From: JAHEKB01 sp049115575
Lineage (GTDB): Bacteria; Bacteroidota; Bacteroidia; NS11-12g; UBA9320
NCBI GenBank assembly: GCA_049115575.1
Contig: JAGDZU010000004.1
Location: forward strand, 62,001 to 126,000
DNA length: 64,000 nt
Direction: 5' to 3'
Part shown: positions 24,978 to 34,149 of the stretch, one piece after another
Layout of the letters: every line of letters begins with the position of its first letter
Numbering within the stretch: position 1 is the stretch's first letter
Translations under genes and position numbers: made by a program
Notes under the pieces: model-generated
Told to the model about the DNA's origin: nothing
Database searches by the model: none
Seen by the model: the letters and a program-made list of their open reading frames with translations, nothing else

Positions 24978-25580
24978 ATGCCATTGGAGTTTAAGAAGGC
25001 AAAATTTATAAGAAGTTATGGTTCCGTTGAACAAATTAAGAACAGCGGAAGAGCAGAGTTTGCTTTTATTGGGCGTTCAAATGTTGGAAAATCATCCTTG
25101 ATTAATGCACTTTGTTCCAATAAAAATCTGGCTAAAACCTCCTCTGTACCTGGGAAAACACAACTCATTAACTTCTTTGAAGTTGAAGAGAAAATTTATC
25201 TGGTTGATCTTCCGGGATATGGATATGCCAAAGTCTCTAAAAAATTAAGAGAACAATTCGAAGGCATTATTTCCGAGTACTTAATAAAAAGCCAGAATCT
25301 TTATGTGGTTTTTGTATTAGTAGATGCTTCCATTCCTCCTCAAAAGATTGATTTAGACTTCATAAACTGGTGTGGCAAGTTCAAAGTACCCATTGCTGTG
25401 GTTTTTACTAAAACAGATAAGAAAAAAGGAAAACAGGTTGAGAGCAATATCAGCAAGTTTGAACAAGCCTTATCTTTGAGCTGGGAAGAAATTCCTGTTG
25501 AGTTCTTCACCTCGAGTACAAAAAAAGAAGGTCTGGAAGAAATTCAGCAGTGGATAGTAGAAAGTTTAGAGCATGCATGA
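24978..25580 (+). CDS. engB: ribosome biogenesis GTP-binding protein EngB/YihA
   Basis: Small GTPase of 200 residues that assists large-subunit assembly. The G1 motif GRSNVGKSS is at 32-40, then VDLPGYGYAKV (G3) and FTKTDKKKGKQ (G4), all in family order. It is divergent from ubiE with only 17 bases between starts, and overlaps the CDF exporter gene by 8 bases. Length and motifs are normal. Confidence 0.96.
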   Translation: MPLEFKKAKFIRSYGSVEQIKNSGRAEFAFIGRSNVGKSSLINALCSNKNLAKTSSVPGKTQLINFFEVEEKIYLVDLPGYGYAKVSKKLREQFEGIISEYLIKSQNLYVVFVLVDASIPPQKIDLDFINWCGKFKVPIAVVFTKTDKKKGKQVESNISKFEQALSLSWEEIPVEFFTSSTKKEGLEEIQQWIVESLEHA

Positions 25581-26463
25581 TCACGAACATCCTCACCAAC
25601 ATCATCAGGACATTAAAAACCTGAGGATTGCTTTTTTCCTAAATCTCCTATTTACCATTATAGAATTTGTAGGCGGTTTGCTTACAAATAGCTTGGCCAT
25701 ACTATCCGATGCTTTGCACGATTTGGGTGATAGCTTTTCCTTGGGACTAGCTTGGTATTTCCAAAAGATCTCAAAAAAGGGAAGAACAACTAACTTCACA
25801 TACGGATTTAGAAGATTTTCTCTATTGGGAGCCATTATTAACAGTATTATTCTGGTAAGTGGTTCTGTTTTCATTATATCTAAAGCAATTCCAAGACTGG
25901 TTCATGTAGAAGAAGCAGACCCCAAGGGAATGATGATATTGGCCGTACTTGGTATTATTGTGAATGGAGCGGCTGTTCTAAGATTAAGGGGAGGAAAATC
26001 TCAAAACGAAAAGGTGGTGAGTTTGCATCTTATGGAAGATGTTCTAGGTTGGATAGCCGTTCTCATAGGTTCTATTGTCATTTATTTTACTGAATGGTAC
26101 ATTATTGACCCTATACTCAGTTTAATGATCGCCCTTTATATTCTTGTCAATGTGATCAAGAATCTCAAAAAGTCACTAAAAATTTTACTACAGGCCATAC
26201 CAGAAGGAATAGAGTATGATCAAATCGGTGAACGAATTCAAAATGTCCCCGGTGTAGAACAATATCACGATTTACATATTTGGAGTCTAGATGGAGATAA
26301 AAACATTCTTACTGTTCATCTGGTACTGAATACTACTGAACCGGAAAAAGTGATTCTTATAAAACAAGCAGTTAAACAGGCCATGAAAGAGATGGATATC
26401 GTTCATTGTACGCTGGAAATTGAACTCCTAGACGAGGACTGCGTTGACAACGACAATGACTAA
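25573..26463 (+). CDS. cation diffusion facilitator family metal exporter
   Basis: CDF (CzcD/ZitB-like) transporter of 296 residues that exports zinc, cadmium or cobalt in exchange for protons. The N-terminus is His-rich (HDHEHPHQHHQ), and six helices follow. The membrane zinc site is visible as AILSDALHDLGDS in helix 2 and LHLMEDVLGW in helix 5. The cytoplasmic C-terminal domain shows GVEQYHDLHIWSLDG. It overlaps engB by 8 bases, and its stop directly abuts the stop of the convergent M1 peptidase gene. Confidence 0.94.
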   Translation: MHDHEHPHQHHQDIKNLRIAFFLNLLFTIIEFVGGLLTNSLAILSDALHDLGDSFSLGLAWYFQKISKKGRTTNFTYGFRRFSLLGAIINSIILVSGSVFIISKAIPRLVHVEEADPKGMMILAVLGIIVNGAAVLRLRGGKSQNEKVVSLHLMEDVLGWIAVLIGSIVIYFTEWYIIDPILSLMIALYILVNVIKNLKKSLKILLQAIPEGIEYDQIGERIQNVPGVEQYHDLHIWSLDGDKNILTVHLVLNTTEPEKVILIKQAVKQAMKEMDIVHCTLEIELLDEDCVDNDND

Positions 26464-28869
26464 TTACTGTATTATCAGCTTTCGACTCTCATAAGCCAAA
26501 TCGTCGTGGCTTAGACCAATAAAGTATGTGCCAGGTGCAAGTGAAGCTACATCAATAGTTAATCCTTCTTTTTTGCTTTTAAACTTCTTTGTCAGAACTA
26601 CCTTGCCTTCGGAGTTGGTGATTTCTACCATACAGCATGGATGTTCGCCTTCAAATTCCAAATGAATCTCTGTACTCGCGGGATTTGGATAGAGCTTGTA
26701 CTCCAAATTAATGGGTTCCGGACTTGTGTTAGTAAGCAAGCTTTGGTCATACATACCAAAGGTGTATTGGCCTTTCTTGAGGTCTGAAACTACAACGGTT
26801 CCCAACTTATTGAATACTGAACCCATGTTCTTTACGTAGTCTGGATGAATTTGCCAATCGCTTATAGCATTAGGTCTATATAATAACACTAAACTGTCTT
26901 CCGTAATTCTAATTAATTGGTTATCTAAATACCCATTTTGAGGAGCAGAGCTAGGTTGCAAGCCATTATATTCAAATGTTCCTTCAACTTTGAAATCCGC
27001 AGGCCATACCCCGTCAACAGTCCAATATCTCTCCTTGCTCATAGCCAATCCTTCAATTTTGTTAAAATAGTGATCTGGACTGACCCAGTGGTGTTCTACT
27101 CTAAATAAGGCTGAATCGGATGCCGAAGTAACTGTACCTTCAAACAAGGCTTGCTCAAAGTTTATCTGATCTGATTGCTTAACGAACGCCCATTCATCTG
27201 TAATCGCATCGCTGATCCTTTCATTGAAATCCAAAGCCCAATACACTGGGATAAAGGGAATCTCTGATTTGTCTATGGTCATGAGGTAATCTGATCCATC
27301 AGTAATAGTTTGTATGGTGACTGACTCAAAATCAGATGAAAATGCAGTAATATCATATACTACATCTTCATAGGTAATGCTGTTAAATCTCTGGTTCTGT
27401 TTTATTCTTATTTGATATGCGTTTGCATCTTGTTCCACAGACACAATATAGAATTGAGCAAATCCAGCTGTTTTAATCCACTGTTCAAAAAATTTATCTA
27501 GAGAGATAGAGGTGAATTGCTGAAAGTGGTCCCTCATATCCTCCGTGCTAACATCTTTGAACTTAAAGTCCTTTTGGAAACTTGCACAGGCTTTGAAAAA
27601 GGCGCTATCACCCATAAAACCTCTCAATGTATGCACCATATCAGCTCCTTTGTCGTAGACATGCATTCCATAGGTGTTAGCATGACCAATTCCACTTACT
27701 GGTAGGGTTTGACCATCTCTTAAATGAGCGTAGTGTACTACAGCCTTGTGATTGGATCTAATATCATCTTTATAAGCTTCTTTTCCATATACTGCTTCAA
27801 GAAAAACACGCTCGGAGAATGAAGCCCATCCCTCATTAATCCACATATCTTCTTGAGTTCTGCAGGTTACCGTATTACCCCACCAATGGTGAGCCAATTC
27901 ATGAGCAAAAAGGGTTTCATAATTCTTGGAGCCTCCTGCTATACCAAAACGCGGATATGCAATATTGGTAGCATGTTCCATTGCACCACCATTAAAGGGA
28001 ACCATATTAAAACCTATGCGCTCAAAACTATGTTCTCCATACTGCTTAACAAAAGCTCGAATACAGTCAGGTAAATTTTCAAAACTTTGCTTCATATTGC
28101 TTGTGTCTGATGCCACAGAAGCCAACAAAACTGGGGTCCCGTCTACGTTGTACTCAATCATTTCATAAGGAGCAATAGCTACAGAAACAAGATAGGTGGG
28201 AATAGGGTCTCTCATTTCCCAACTATAAATAGTTTCGCCCCCAATTACTGGGATAACTCCAATAAGGCTTCCATTGCATAAAGCAACATCTCCACTATCC
28301 ACCACTATGTTAAAATTGTATAAGGCTCTATCGGTAAAATTATCAAAGCATGGATACCAGGCTCTTCCAAAATTATGCGGGTCGGCCGCAAAACCCACAC
28401 CTAGATTAAAAGCATAATCTCCATTGAAATAAAAACCTCCCCAGCTAGCGTCTTTAGCCGGATTGCCTCTATAAGCTATCTCCAATAAAAAAGTATCTCC
28501 AACAGCCACGGCAGATACATCACTGTACACGGCATCTCCATTTTGGCTGAAGCTCACAGTATCTAAGTGATTTATAACTGCATACTCTACATTAAAACCG
28601 ATGAGGTCCAATTCTATCTGATCTGATGCTTCTTTTTTATGGATCTTAAGTACCGTAACCGCATCCATGTCTTTCTCCGTTCTATAAGAGGTGAAATCCG
28701 CATTTATGAAGTATTCAAGTATATCAAAGCTGTCATTTCGCTCATCGTTAATGGCAGCAGATGAGCTCAAGTGCTTAGAATGCATCTCTTGACAAAACTT
28801 TTGAGCTGTACAATTTAGACTACCCAAAATCACCAATATTGACATTAATCCAAGTTTCATTGCCTTCAT
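26464..28869 (-). CDS. secreted M1 aminopeptidase with T9SS sorting domain
   Basis: Zinc aminopeptidase of the M1 family, about 801 residues from the chosen start. The signal is MKAMKLGLMSILVILG, ending CTAQ. Catalytic elements are the exopeptidase motif GAMEH (295-299, Asn of the usual GAMEN replaced by His) and HELAH (323-327) with the third zinc ligand Glu346. A C-terminal domain of about 75 residues (LYPNPASTEIHLEF ... LAPGTYFIGL) is a type A sorting signal for the type IX system. I chose ATG at 28869 because earlier in-frame codons run into the divergent gene and lack a signal peptide. Confidence 0.92.
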   Translation of the reverse strand: MKAMKLGLMSILVILGSLNCTAQKFCQEMHSKHLSSSAAINDERNDSFDILEYFINADFTSYRTEKDMDAVTVLKIHKKEASDQIELDLIGFNVEYAVINHLDTVSFSQNGDAVYSDVSAVAVGDTFLLEIAYRGNPAKDASWGGFYFNGDYAFNLGVGFAADPHNFGRAWYPCFDNFTDRALYNFNIVVDSGDVALCNGSLIGVIPVIGGETIYSWEMRDPIPTYLVSVAIAPYEMIEYNVDGTPVLLASVASDTSNMKQSFENLPDCIRAFVKQYGEHSFERIGFNMVPFNGGAMEHATNIAYPRFGIAGGSKNYETLFAHELAHHWWGNTVTCRTQEDMWINEGWASFSERVFLEAVYGKEAYKDDIRSNHKAVVHYAHLRDGQTLPVSGIGHANTYGMHVYDKGADMVHTLRGFMGDSAFFKACASFQKDFKFKDVSTEDMRDHFQQFTSISLDKFFEQWIKTAGFAQFYIVSVEQDANAYQIRIKQNQRFNSITYEDVVYDITAFSSDFESVTIQTITDGSDYLMTIDKSEIPFIPVYWALDFNERISDAITDEWAFVKQSDQINFEQALFEGTVTSASDSALFRVEHHWVSPDHYFNKIEGLAMSKERYWTVDGVWPADFKVEGTFEYNGLQPSSAPQNGYLDNQLIRITEDSLVLLYRPNAISDWQIHPDYVKNMGSVFNKLGTVVVSDLKKGQYTFGMYDQSLLTNTSPEPINLEYKLYPNPASTEIHLEFEGEHPCCMVEITNSEGKVVLTKKFKSKKEGLTIDVASLAPGTYFIGLSHDDLAYESRKLIIQ

Positions 28870-28906
28870 AATCGCTAAATTCGTAAACGAATATATTTTA
28901 TTCACT

Positions 28907-30904
28907 ATGAAATACTTCAGAAAACTACTCAGCATTACCCTACTCATTTTGTCATGTCAATTTTCTTGGTCCCAAAATTGGGCTAACGAAAGAACGGTGC
29001 AAGTACGCGCAGAAGTACAAAGCTCCCCAGCGGAAATAACCTTGCACTGGGAAGCCTCTACTTATGCAACTTCATATTCCATATTCAGAAGGCTTGTAGG
29101 CGAAACGGATTGGAAAAATACCATAGTTACTTTAACCGCAACAGATAGCACTTGGACAGATAATAATGTAAGCACCAACGTTGCTTACGAATACTTGATT
29201 CAAAGAGAAACCAATCTCACCGAACCTTTTGGTGGAGGTGAAGACATGGTTACCAATTCTACCCTTATTTCAGGAATAGAAATAGCCACGCAACACCAAC
29301 GAGGTAAAGTGTTACTATTAATTGATGAGGAATTAGCAGACTCAATATCCCCAGAGCTTCACGAATTGAGAATGGATCTTATAGGTGACGGATGGGAATC
29401 AATCGTAGTGGAAATAGCAGATACCGCAACTGCAATACAGGTAAAAGATATCATTGACAATACTGCAGATATTGATGTGGTTTATATACTCGGAAATGTA
29501 GTATACCCATATAGCGGAATTTATTGCAGACCTGGTGTGAACTACGAAACCCCTCCAGATGGACATAAAGAAGATGCAGGCGGGCATTGCGGAGCATGGA
29601 TAGCAGATGTTTATTACGGATCTATAGACAGCGGATGGACTGACTCGGATTCACTCATAAGTTGGGCAGTAAGAGAAGATAATAAGAATCGAATTGGTGA
29701 TGGCAAGTTTGACAATATGCAAATTCCAAGCAAAGTGGTCATACAAGTTGGGAGAACTGATTTGAGCAGATTGCCAACTATTGGTGGCACAGAAATAAGC
29801 AGAATGAAAGCCTATTTGGCTAAAGTTCACAACTATAAAATCGATGCTACACCAATGTTAAGAGAAGCGGTGATGGAAAATAATTTCTCTGGTTCTCGAG
29901 AGGGATTCTCTGCAGGTGCCATTCGAGACTTCTACAATCACTTGGGACCTGGTAAAACCACTCATGCTGATCTTTTTACAACTACTGCAGGAAACAACTA
30001 CCTATTCAGTTATGTAACGGGGCCTGGTTCATATACCAGTTGTGGTGGAGTTGGCAATACCGCTAGCTTCGTTAGCAGCAATCCAGGCATGTTTGCACAT
30101 ATGTTCGGTAGTTATTTTGGAGATGTAGATATTAATAACAATATGTTGAGAGCAAGTCTTGCGGCACAGCAAGGTGGCTTGGTGGCATTTTGGAGTGGGA
30201 GACCAAAATGGTTAACTCATGGTTTGGCTCTTGGAGAAAACATCGGTCTGTCGGCTGTTAGAACACAGAATAATGATTGGGACTACGATGTAAGTTTTTT
30301 CCAGAATTATGCTCATGTTAGTTTATTAGGAGACCCTACTTTGAGATCGAGCATGTTTGCTCCTCCAACCAACATAGTGGTAAGCATGAATAATGACAGC
30401 ACTCAAGTATACTTGGACTGGACAGCATCCACTGCATCTGATGTGATAGGCTATTATGTCTATTGGTCAAATGATCAACTCAGTGGCTACAAGCTCTTAA
30501 ATCAAACACCTATTGCTGGAACTAGCTTTGCTCATTTTACCCCATTAGGAGACAATAACTATTATATGGTGAGAGCAGAACGATTGGAAACTACAGCAAG
30601 TGGAAGCTATTACAATCTTAGTCAAGCCAGTCATGTTGAAGTCCAAGGTGTTAAAAGGACTGCAAGTGAAAAACAGTTCACAAAGCAAGAATTCAACCTA
30701 TACCCTATTCCGGCACAAGACTTCATTTACTTCAGAACCAGCAGTAATGAAATATTAGACGGGCAGATTTATAATAAGCTTGGACAAGAAGTTCTCAAAG
30801 ACATTCATATTGGTAATAACCTAAGACTAAATGTGAGCTCATTACCTGCAGGAGTTTATTTCTTAAAAAGCGCTACAACAGAACAACGGTTCATAAAACT
30901 TTAA
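28907..30904 (+). CDS. gingipain-like (C25-related) secreted protein with T9SS sorting domain
   Basis: Secreted protein of 665 residues with a signal peptide (about 5-22, ending FSWSQ), a fibronectin type III domain (about 27-95, ITLHWEASTYATSYSIFRR), a C25/gingipain-like region (about 140-480, with VYILGNVVYPYSG, GAWIADVYYGS and MFGSYFGDVDI), a second FnIII-like domain (about 485-575) and a C-terminal type A sorting domain (NLYPIPAQDFIYF ... LPAGVYFLKS). I cannot find a clear His-Cys dyad like that of gingipains, so activity is doubtful. It is divergent from the M1 peptidase by 37 bases, and both are probable T9SS cargo. Confidence 0.78.
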   Translation: MKYFRKLLSITLLILSCQFSWSQNWANERTVQVRAEVQSSPAEITLHWEASTYATSYSIFRRLVGETDWKNTIVTLTATDSTWTDNNVSTNVAYEYLIQRETNLTEPFGGGEDMVTNSTLISGIEIATQHQRGKVLLLIDEELADSISPELHELRMDLIGDGWESIVVEIADTATAIQVKDIIDNTADIDVVYILGNVVYPYSGIYCRPGVNYETPPDGHKEDAGGHCGAWIADVYYGSIDSGWTDSDSLISWAVREDNKNRIGDGKFDNMQIPSKVVIQVGRTDLSRLPTIGGTEISRMKAYLAKVHNYKIDATPMLREAVMENNFSGSREGFSAGAIRDFYNHLGPGKTTHADLFTTTAGNNYLFSYVTGPGSYTSCGGVGNTASFVSSNPGMFAHMFGSYFGDVDINNNMLRASLAAQQGGLVAFWSGRPKWLTHGLALGENIGLSAVRTQNNDWDYDVSFFQNYAHVSLLGDPTLRSSMFAPPTNIVVSMNNDSTQVYLDWTASTASDVIGYYVYWSNDQLSGYKLLNQTPIAGTSFAHFTPLGDNNYYMVRAERLETTASGSYYNLSQASHVEVQGVKRTASEKQFTKQEFNLYPIPAQDFIYFRTSSNEILDGQIYNKLGQEVLKDIHIGNNLRLNVSSLPAGVYFLKSATTEQRFIKL

Positions 30905-32673
30905 GGTTTATAAATCTTTCGATTCGCTGATTGGAAGTACGCTTTTTCAAAAGGTCTTCCACAGGAACCATGCAAGTATTTTTTCTGAGGGATATCATAA
31001 AACTGCTTGCAACTATCAGAGATCAATACTATCCCGTTGTAGTAATTATAAAATGCCATTCCTCTTGGATTCATTAGCGAATGACTAAACTCAAACAATT
31101 CATCTTGGCCTAAAGCATCTACCAAAGTTTTTGGGATATCGAACTGACTGACTATAGTTCCAATTCTTCCTTTTTCATCCAAGGTATCATGTGGCTGGAT
31201 TGAAAGAAGACCACCTGCAACAACAATTGGAACATTAAAATTCACGGATTTATATCCCACGCTTCGTTCCGGCATTATAGTTCCATGGTCAGCAGTTATA
31301 ATCACAAGCGAATTATCCCAGTCTCCCAGTTCTTTAATTCCATTCAACAATACTCCCAAACAGCTATCTGCATATGCAATGCTATTCTCATAACTATTTG
31401 TGTGCTTATTGAAATTAGGAACTTTGAAAGGCTCATGAGAACTGGAACTAAACAACATGTGAAATGCCTTTTCATGTTTAGTCATAGCGTCTTTGAGGTA
31501 AGCATCAAACACCACTTCATCATGGAAACCCCAAGCTCCAGATTCCGAAGAACTAAAATCGCTTTGTTCCTTAACCAGATCCGCATCATTCACCAATACC
31601 CGAAGATTTGCAAAGTCCAGATTACCTCCATAGTGAAATGAAGTATACCAACCATTATCATGGAAAATCTTAAACAAATTCGGCACCCTGTTTAAGAGTT
31701 CTGGTCTGTTGGTTAAAGTTTGAGTAGCAAGTGAAGGAATTCCGCTAATGAGTGCAGTTAAGCCTCTATCAGACCTAAAACTGGAGGAATAAGCTCTGGT
31801 AAAGAATAGCCCTTCCCGCGCCAATCTGTCTAAATTAGGGGTTATGTTGCTAAGATTTCCAGAAAATAGCAAGCTGTTTTTATTGGTGAAACTTTCCAAT
31901 ACAATTAAATAGACTTTTGAACTGTCTCTAAACTCTATCTCGCCAATGGAGTTTGCATTATTTTGCTTCCATTCTTCCATAAGAAGCAATTCTTGTTCTT
32001 GTGAAATGAACTCCACTGCACTTTGGCTCTCCCTGTCAATTTCATATGCAACAAGATTCCAGACCGGATTCAAGGCAGCATTATTGTATAAGGCCTTTTG
32101 ATGATAGTATGCCGAGCTTATTCCAATTGGGTTTTTTCCAAAGCCACCTCTGCCTAAATAGGCAACAACTAATAAGATGATAATAAGACCAAACCCTCTT
32201 TTTGTAGCAAGGGTGTCCCACTTCTTGATAAATCTGTAGGCATATCTTGTACAGAATAACATAAACAGAAAACTATAAGCCAGATCTAGCCACTCTATAG
32301 ACGCTATAGCGCTTTTTGGCTCACCTATATACTGCATGAACAGCAAACTAACTTTGCCGCCCCAGTATTTGTAAAAGAACGGATCCACACTAAGAACGAC
32401 AATAATTATCGCGGTTAAGGAAATGATATATCCTTTAAATATCCTTCTTGAAATTGCCCTATCCCCAGTAAAAACATAGAGCGCTAGTAAGGGAATAATT
32501 GTATAGCTAATCAATGATAAATCAAGACTTAAACCGTTCCACCATATGAAAGGCAGTTGCACAAAATCTTCTAAGAAGTTTTTATAGTTGATGAAAATGA
32601 AGAAAATCTTAGACCACAGTAAAAGAATAATGAAATAGAGGTAATACTTCGCTATGTCAAAAAACAGCTTCAT
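30901..32673 (-). CDS. LTA-synthase-like sulfatase family membrane protein
   Basis: Membrane-bound alkaline-phosphatase-superfamily enzyme, 590 residues. Five N-terminal helices occupy about 7-190; the extracytoplasmic sulfatase domain then shows VYLIVLESFTNKN, SFRSDRGLTALISG (the usual nucleophile position, here Ser), HYGGNLDFAN, MLFSSSSHEPF and VIITADHGTIM. Family members transfer phosphoglycerol or phosphoethanolamine to surface glycolipids; the exact substrate cannot be told, and Gram-negative members act on outer-membrane or periplasmic lipids. It abuts the FAD oxidoreductase gene, and its stop overlaps the convergent stop by four bases. Confidence 0.85.
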   Translation of the reverse strand: MKLFFDIAKYYLYFIILLLWSKIFFIFINYKNFLEDFVQLPFIWWNGLSLDLSLISYTIIPLLALYVFTGDRAISRRIFKGYIISLTAIIIVVLSVDPFFYKYWGGKVSLLFMQYIGEPKSAIASIEWLDLAYSFLFMLFCTRYAYRFIKKWDTLATKRGFGLIIILLVVAYLGRGGFGKNPIGISSAYYHQKALYNNAALNPVWNLVAYEIDRESQSAVEFISQEQELLLMEEWKQNNANSIGEIEFRDSSKVYLIVLESFTNKNSLLFSGNLSNITPNLDRLAREGLFFTRAYSSSFRSDRGLTALISGIPSLATQTLTNRPELLNRVPNLFKIFHDNGWYTSFHYGGNLDFANLRVLVNDADLVKEQSDFSSSESGAWGFHDEVVFDAYLKDAMTKHEKAFHMLFSSSSHEPFKVPNFNKHTNSYENSIAYADSCLGVLLNGIKELGDWDNSLVIITADHGTIMPERSVGYKSVNFNVPIVVAGGLLSIQPHDTLDEKGRIGTIVSQFDIPKTLVDALGQDELFEFSHSLMNPRGMAFYNYYNGIVLISDSCKQFYDIPQKKYLHGSCGRPFEKAYFQSANRKIYKP

Positions 32674-33693
32674 CTAAAATCTATTAATATTACAGTCATT
32701 GTTTAATTCCTTTCCAGAAATCATAAAATCTGCTAGTTCTCTACTTAATTGAGGAGCCATAGAAACCCCTTTACTTCCCAAACCATTCATAATAAACATA
32801 CATTCGTGTTTAGGATGCTGGCCCAGTAGTGGCCTCCTATCTTTAACTGCTGGCCTAATCCCAACAAACTGATTTACAACTTCATAGCTGGCACTACTCA
32901 TTTTCTCAAATCGCTCCAACAAATATGCCTTATTCTTTAATGTTGGCACTAAATCAATGATATGATGTTCGTAGGTTGCCCCAACCTTAAACTTTTGATT
33001 GCCTGTAGGTAGAACAAAGACAGCACCTGTCAGTATTAGGTTTTCATCTAATTCTCCGCTTTCAATTTCAATTAGCTCTCCTTTATTAGGTGAAAATGGT
33101 AAATGCTTGAAATACGGATTGTTAATCATATCATAACCCTCACAAAAAACAATTTTCTTAAATCTAATATTATCATAGGAAAGCGAGTCTAACTCAAGCA
33201 ATTCATGATTAAATATTTCATTTCTATAAGGAGCTTTATCCTTTAGATAAATTCTCATATTGTTTGTGAAAGCAGTTGTATCCAGATGCCCCCCTCTATG
33301 AATTTGTATTTGACCAAAATCATCTTTAGATGGAATGTATTGGCAATACCCTTTGTATTTTTCTAGGTGGGATTTAGAAAGCCAGATGTTTTGCTCCCCT
33401 GCACTACTAATAACTCTTCTTATCTCTTTTGAAAAATAGAAGCTGGACTGGGTTTTAGTTTCTAAATCTCGATAATAAGACTCCAGAGAAGGAAAGAAGT
33501 CATTGGCTCTCCAAGTTAGACTAAAAAATTTACCCGCCACTGGATTCACTATACCTGCTGCAATACTTGTTGAAACATTCCTTTCGTCATTGTTTACTAT
33601 GATTGAAGTATGGCCTCTATTGAGAAGTTCATTATGAAGGCAAAGCCCACTAATTCCAGCACCCACAATCAGAAAATCGACTGATTCTGACAT
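32674..33693 (-). CDS. FAD-dependent oxidoreductase (DAO family)
   Basis: Flavoprotein of 339 residues related to D-amino-acid/glycine oxidases. The dinucleotide-binding motif is VDFLIVGAGISGLCLHNEL at the N-terminus, followed by SIAAGIVNPVAGKF, which binds FAD in this family. The C-terminal half has GIRPAVKDRRPLLG and MNGLGSKGVSMAPQLSREL. The MnmC oxidase domain is similar, but the methyltransferase half is absent. Substrate unknown. It lies directly before the sulfatase-type gene with no gap, and 39 bases from the divergent lipoprotein. Confidence 0.82.
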   Translation of the reverse strand: MSESVDFLIVGAGISGLCLHNELLNRGHTSIIVNNDERNVSTSIAAGIVNPVAGKFFSLTWRANDFFPSLESYYRDLETKTQSSFYFSKEIRRVISSAGEQNIWLSKSHLEKYKGYCQYIPSKDDFGQIQIHRGGHLDTTAFTNNMRIYLKDKAPYRNEIFNHELLELDSLSYDNIRFKKIVFCEGYDMINNPYFKHLPFSPNKGELIEIESGELDENLILTGAVFVLPTGNQKFKVGATYEHHIIDLVPTLKNKAYLLERFEKMSSASYEVVNQFVGIRPAVKDRRPLLGQHPKHECMFIMNGLGSKGVSMAPQLSRELADFMISGKELNNDCNINRF

Positions 33694-33732
33694 TCAAGCA
33701 AAAATAATCATGCTATTTTTAAGTTATTTGCA

Positions 33733-34149
33733 TTGGTGACAAGAAACCTAATACTTCTTTTAACATTGGCATTAGCGATATGCTCATGCAGAGATGAGTT
33801 TAATGACCCCAACCCTGACTATGAAGAAATCATAGATCTTATTGCTCCTGAGATTGAACTCTTGAGCCTCAAAGCGGATAGTGTTTATCACAATATAGAT
33901 ACCCTTCCTATTCAAATAAGGTATACAGACGATCATCTTTTGGAGCTCATGAAGTTTGACCTAGTTGTTCTAAATGGAACAGCTAATCCGATGAATCTGT
34001 TGATTAACAAAGAAGACACGGTTTTTCTCTTAGATACATTTTACCCCCTTCCTGCATTAGACACAGTTGAACTAGGAATTCTCACTACATGCAAAGACTA
34101 TGCAGAAAATACAGCGGTTGAATCGTTCAACATTCAAGTAGTCAGGTAA
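33733..34149 (+). CDS. putative lipoprotein, unknown function
   Basis: Protein of 138 residues, not recognised. A lipoprotein-type signal is present (LLLTLALAICSC, acceptor Cys17 or Cys19), then an acidic stretch (DEFNDPNPDYEE) and a beta-rich domain with alternating hydrophobics (LPIQIRYTDDHLLELMKFDLVV). The start is TTG or GTG (33733 or 33736); no ATG precedes the signal. Its stop codon is directly followed by the TTG start of the porin gene, so the two are likely made together. Confidence 0.7.
   Translation: MVTRNLILLLTLALAICSCRDEFNDPNPDYEEIIDLIAPEIELLSLKADSVYHNIDTLPIQIRYTDDHLLELMKFDLVVLNGTANPMNLLINKEDTVFLLDTFYPLPALDTVELGILTTCKDYAENTAVESFNIQVVR

Noticed and set aside
24961..24984. Eight-residue N-terminal extension of UbiE
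   Set aside because: Overlaps the divergent engB start; MSNKVNPY at 24960 is the usual type of start.
28880..28891. TTCGT-AA-ACGAA palindrome between divergent T9SS cargo genes
   Set aside because: Five-base arms are expected by chance; no second copy seen in the window.
28870..28947. N-terminal extension of the M1 peptidase
   Set aside because: Would overlap the divergent T9SS cargo start and hides a clean signal peptide beginning at 28869.
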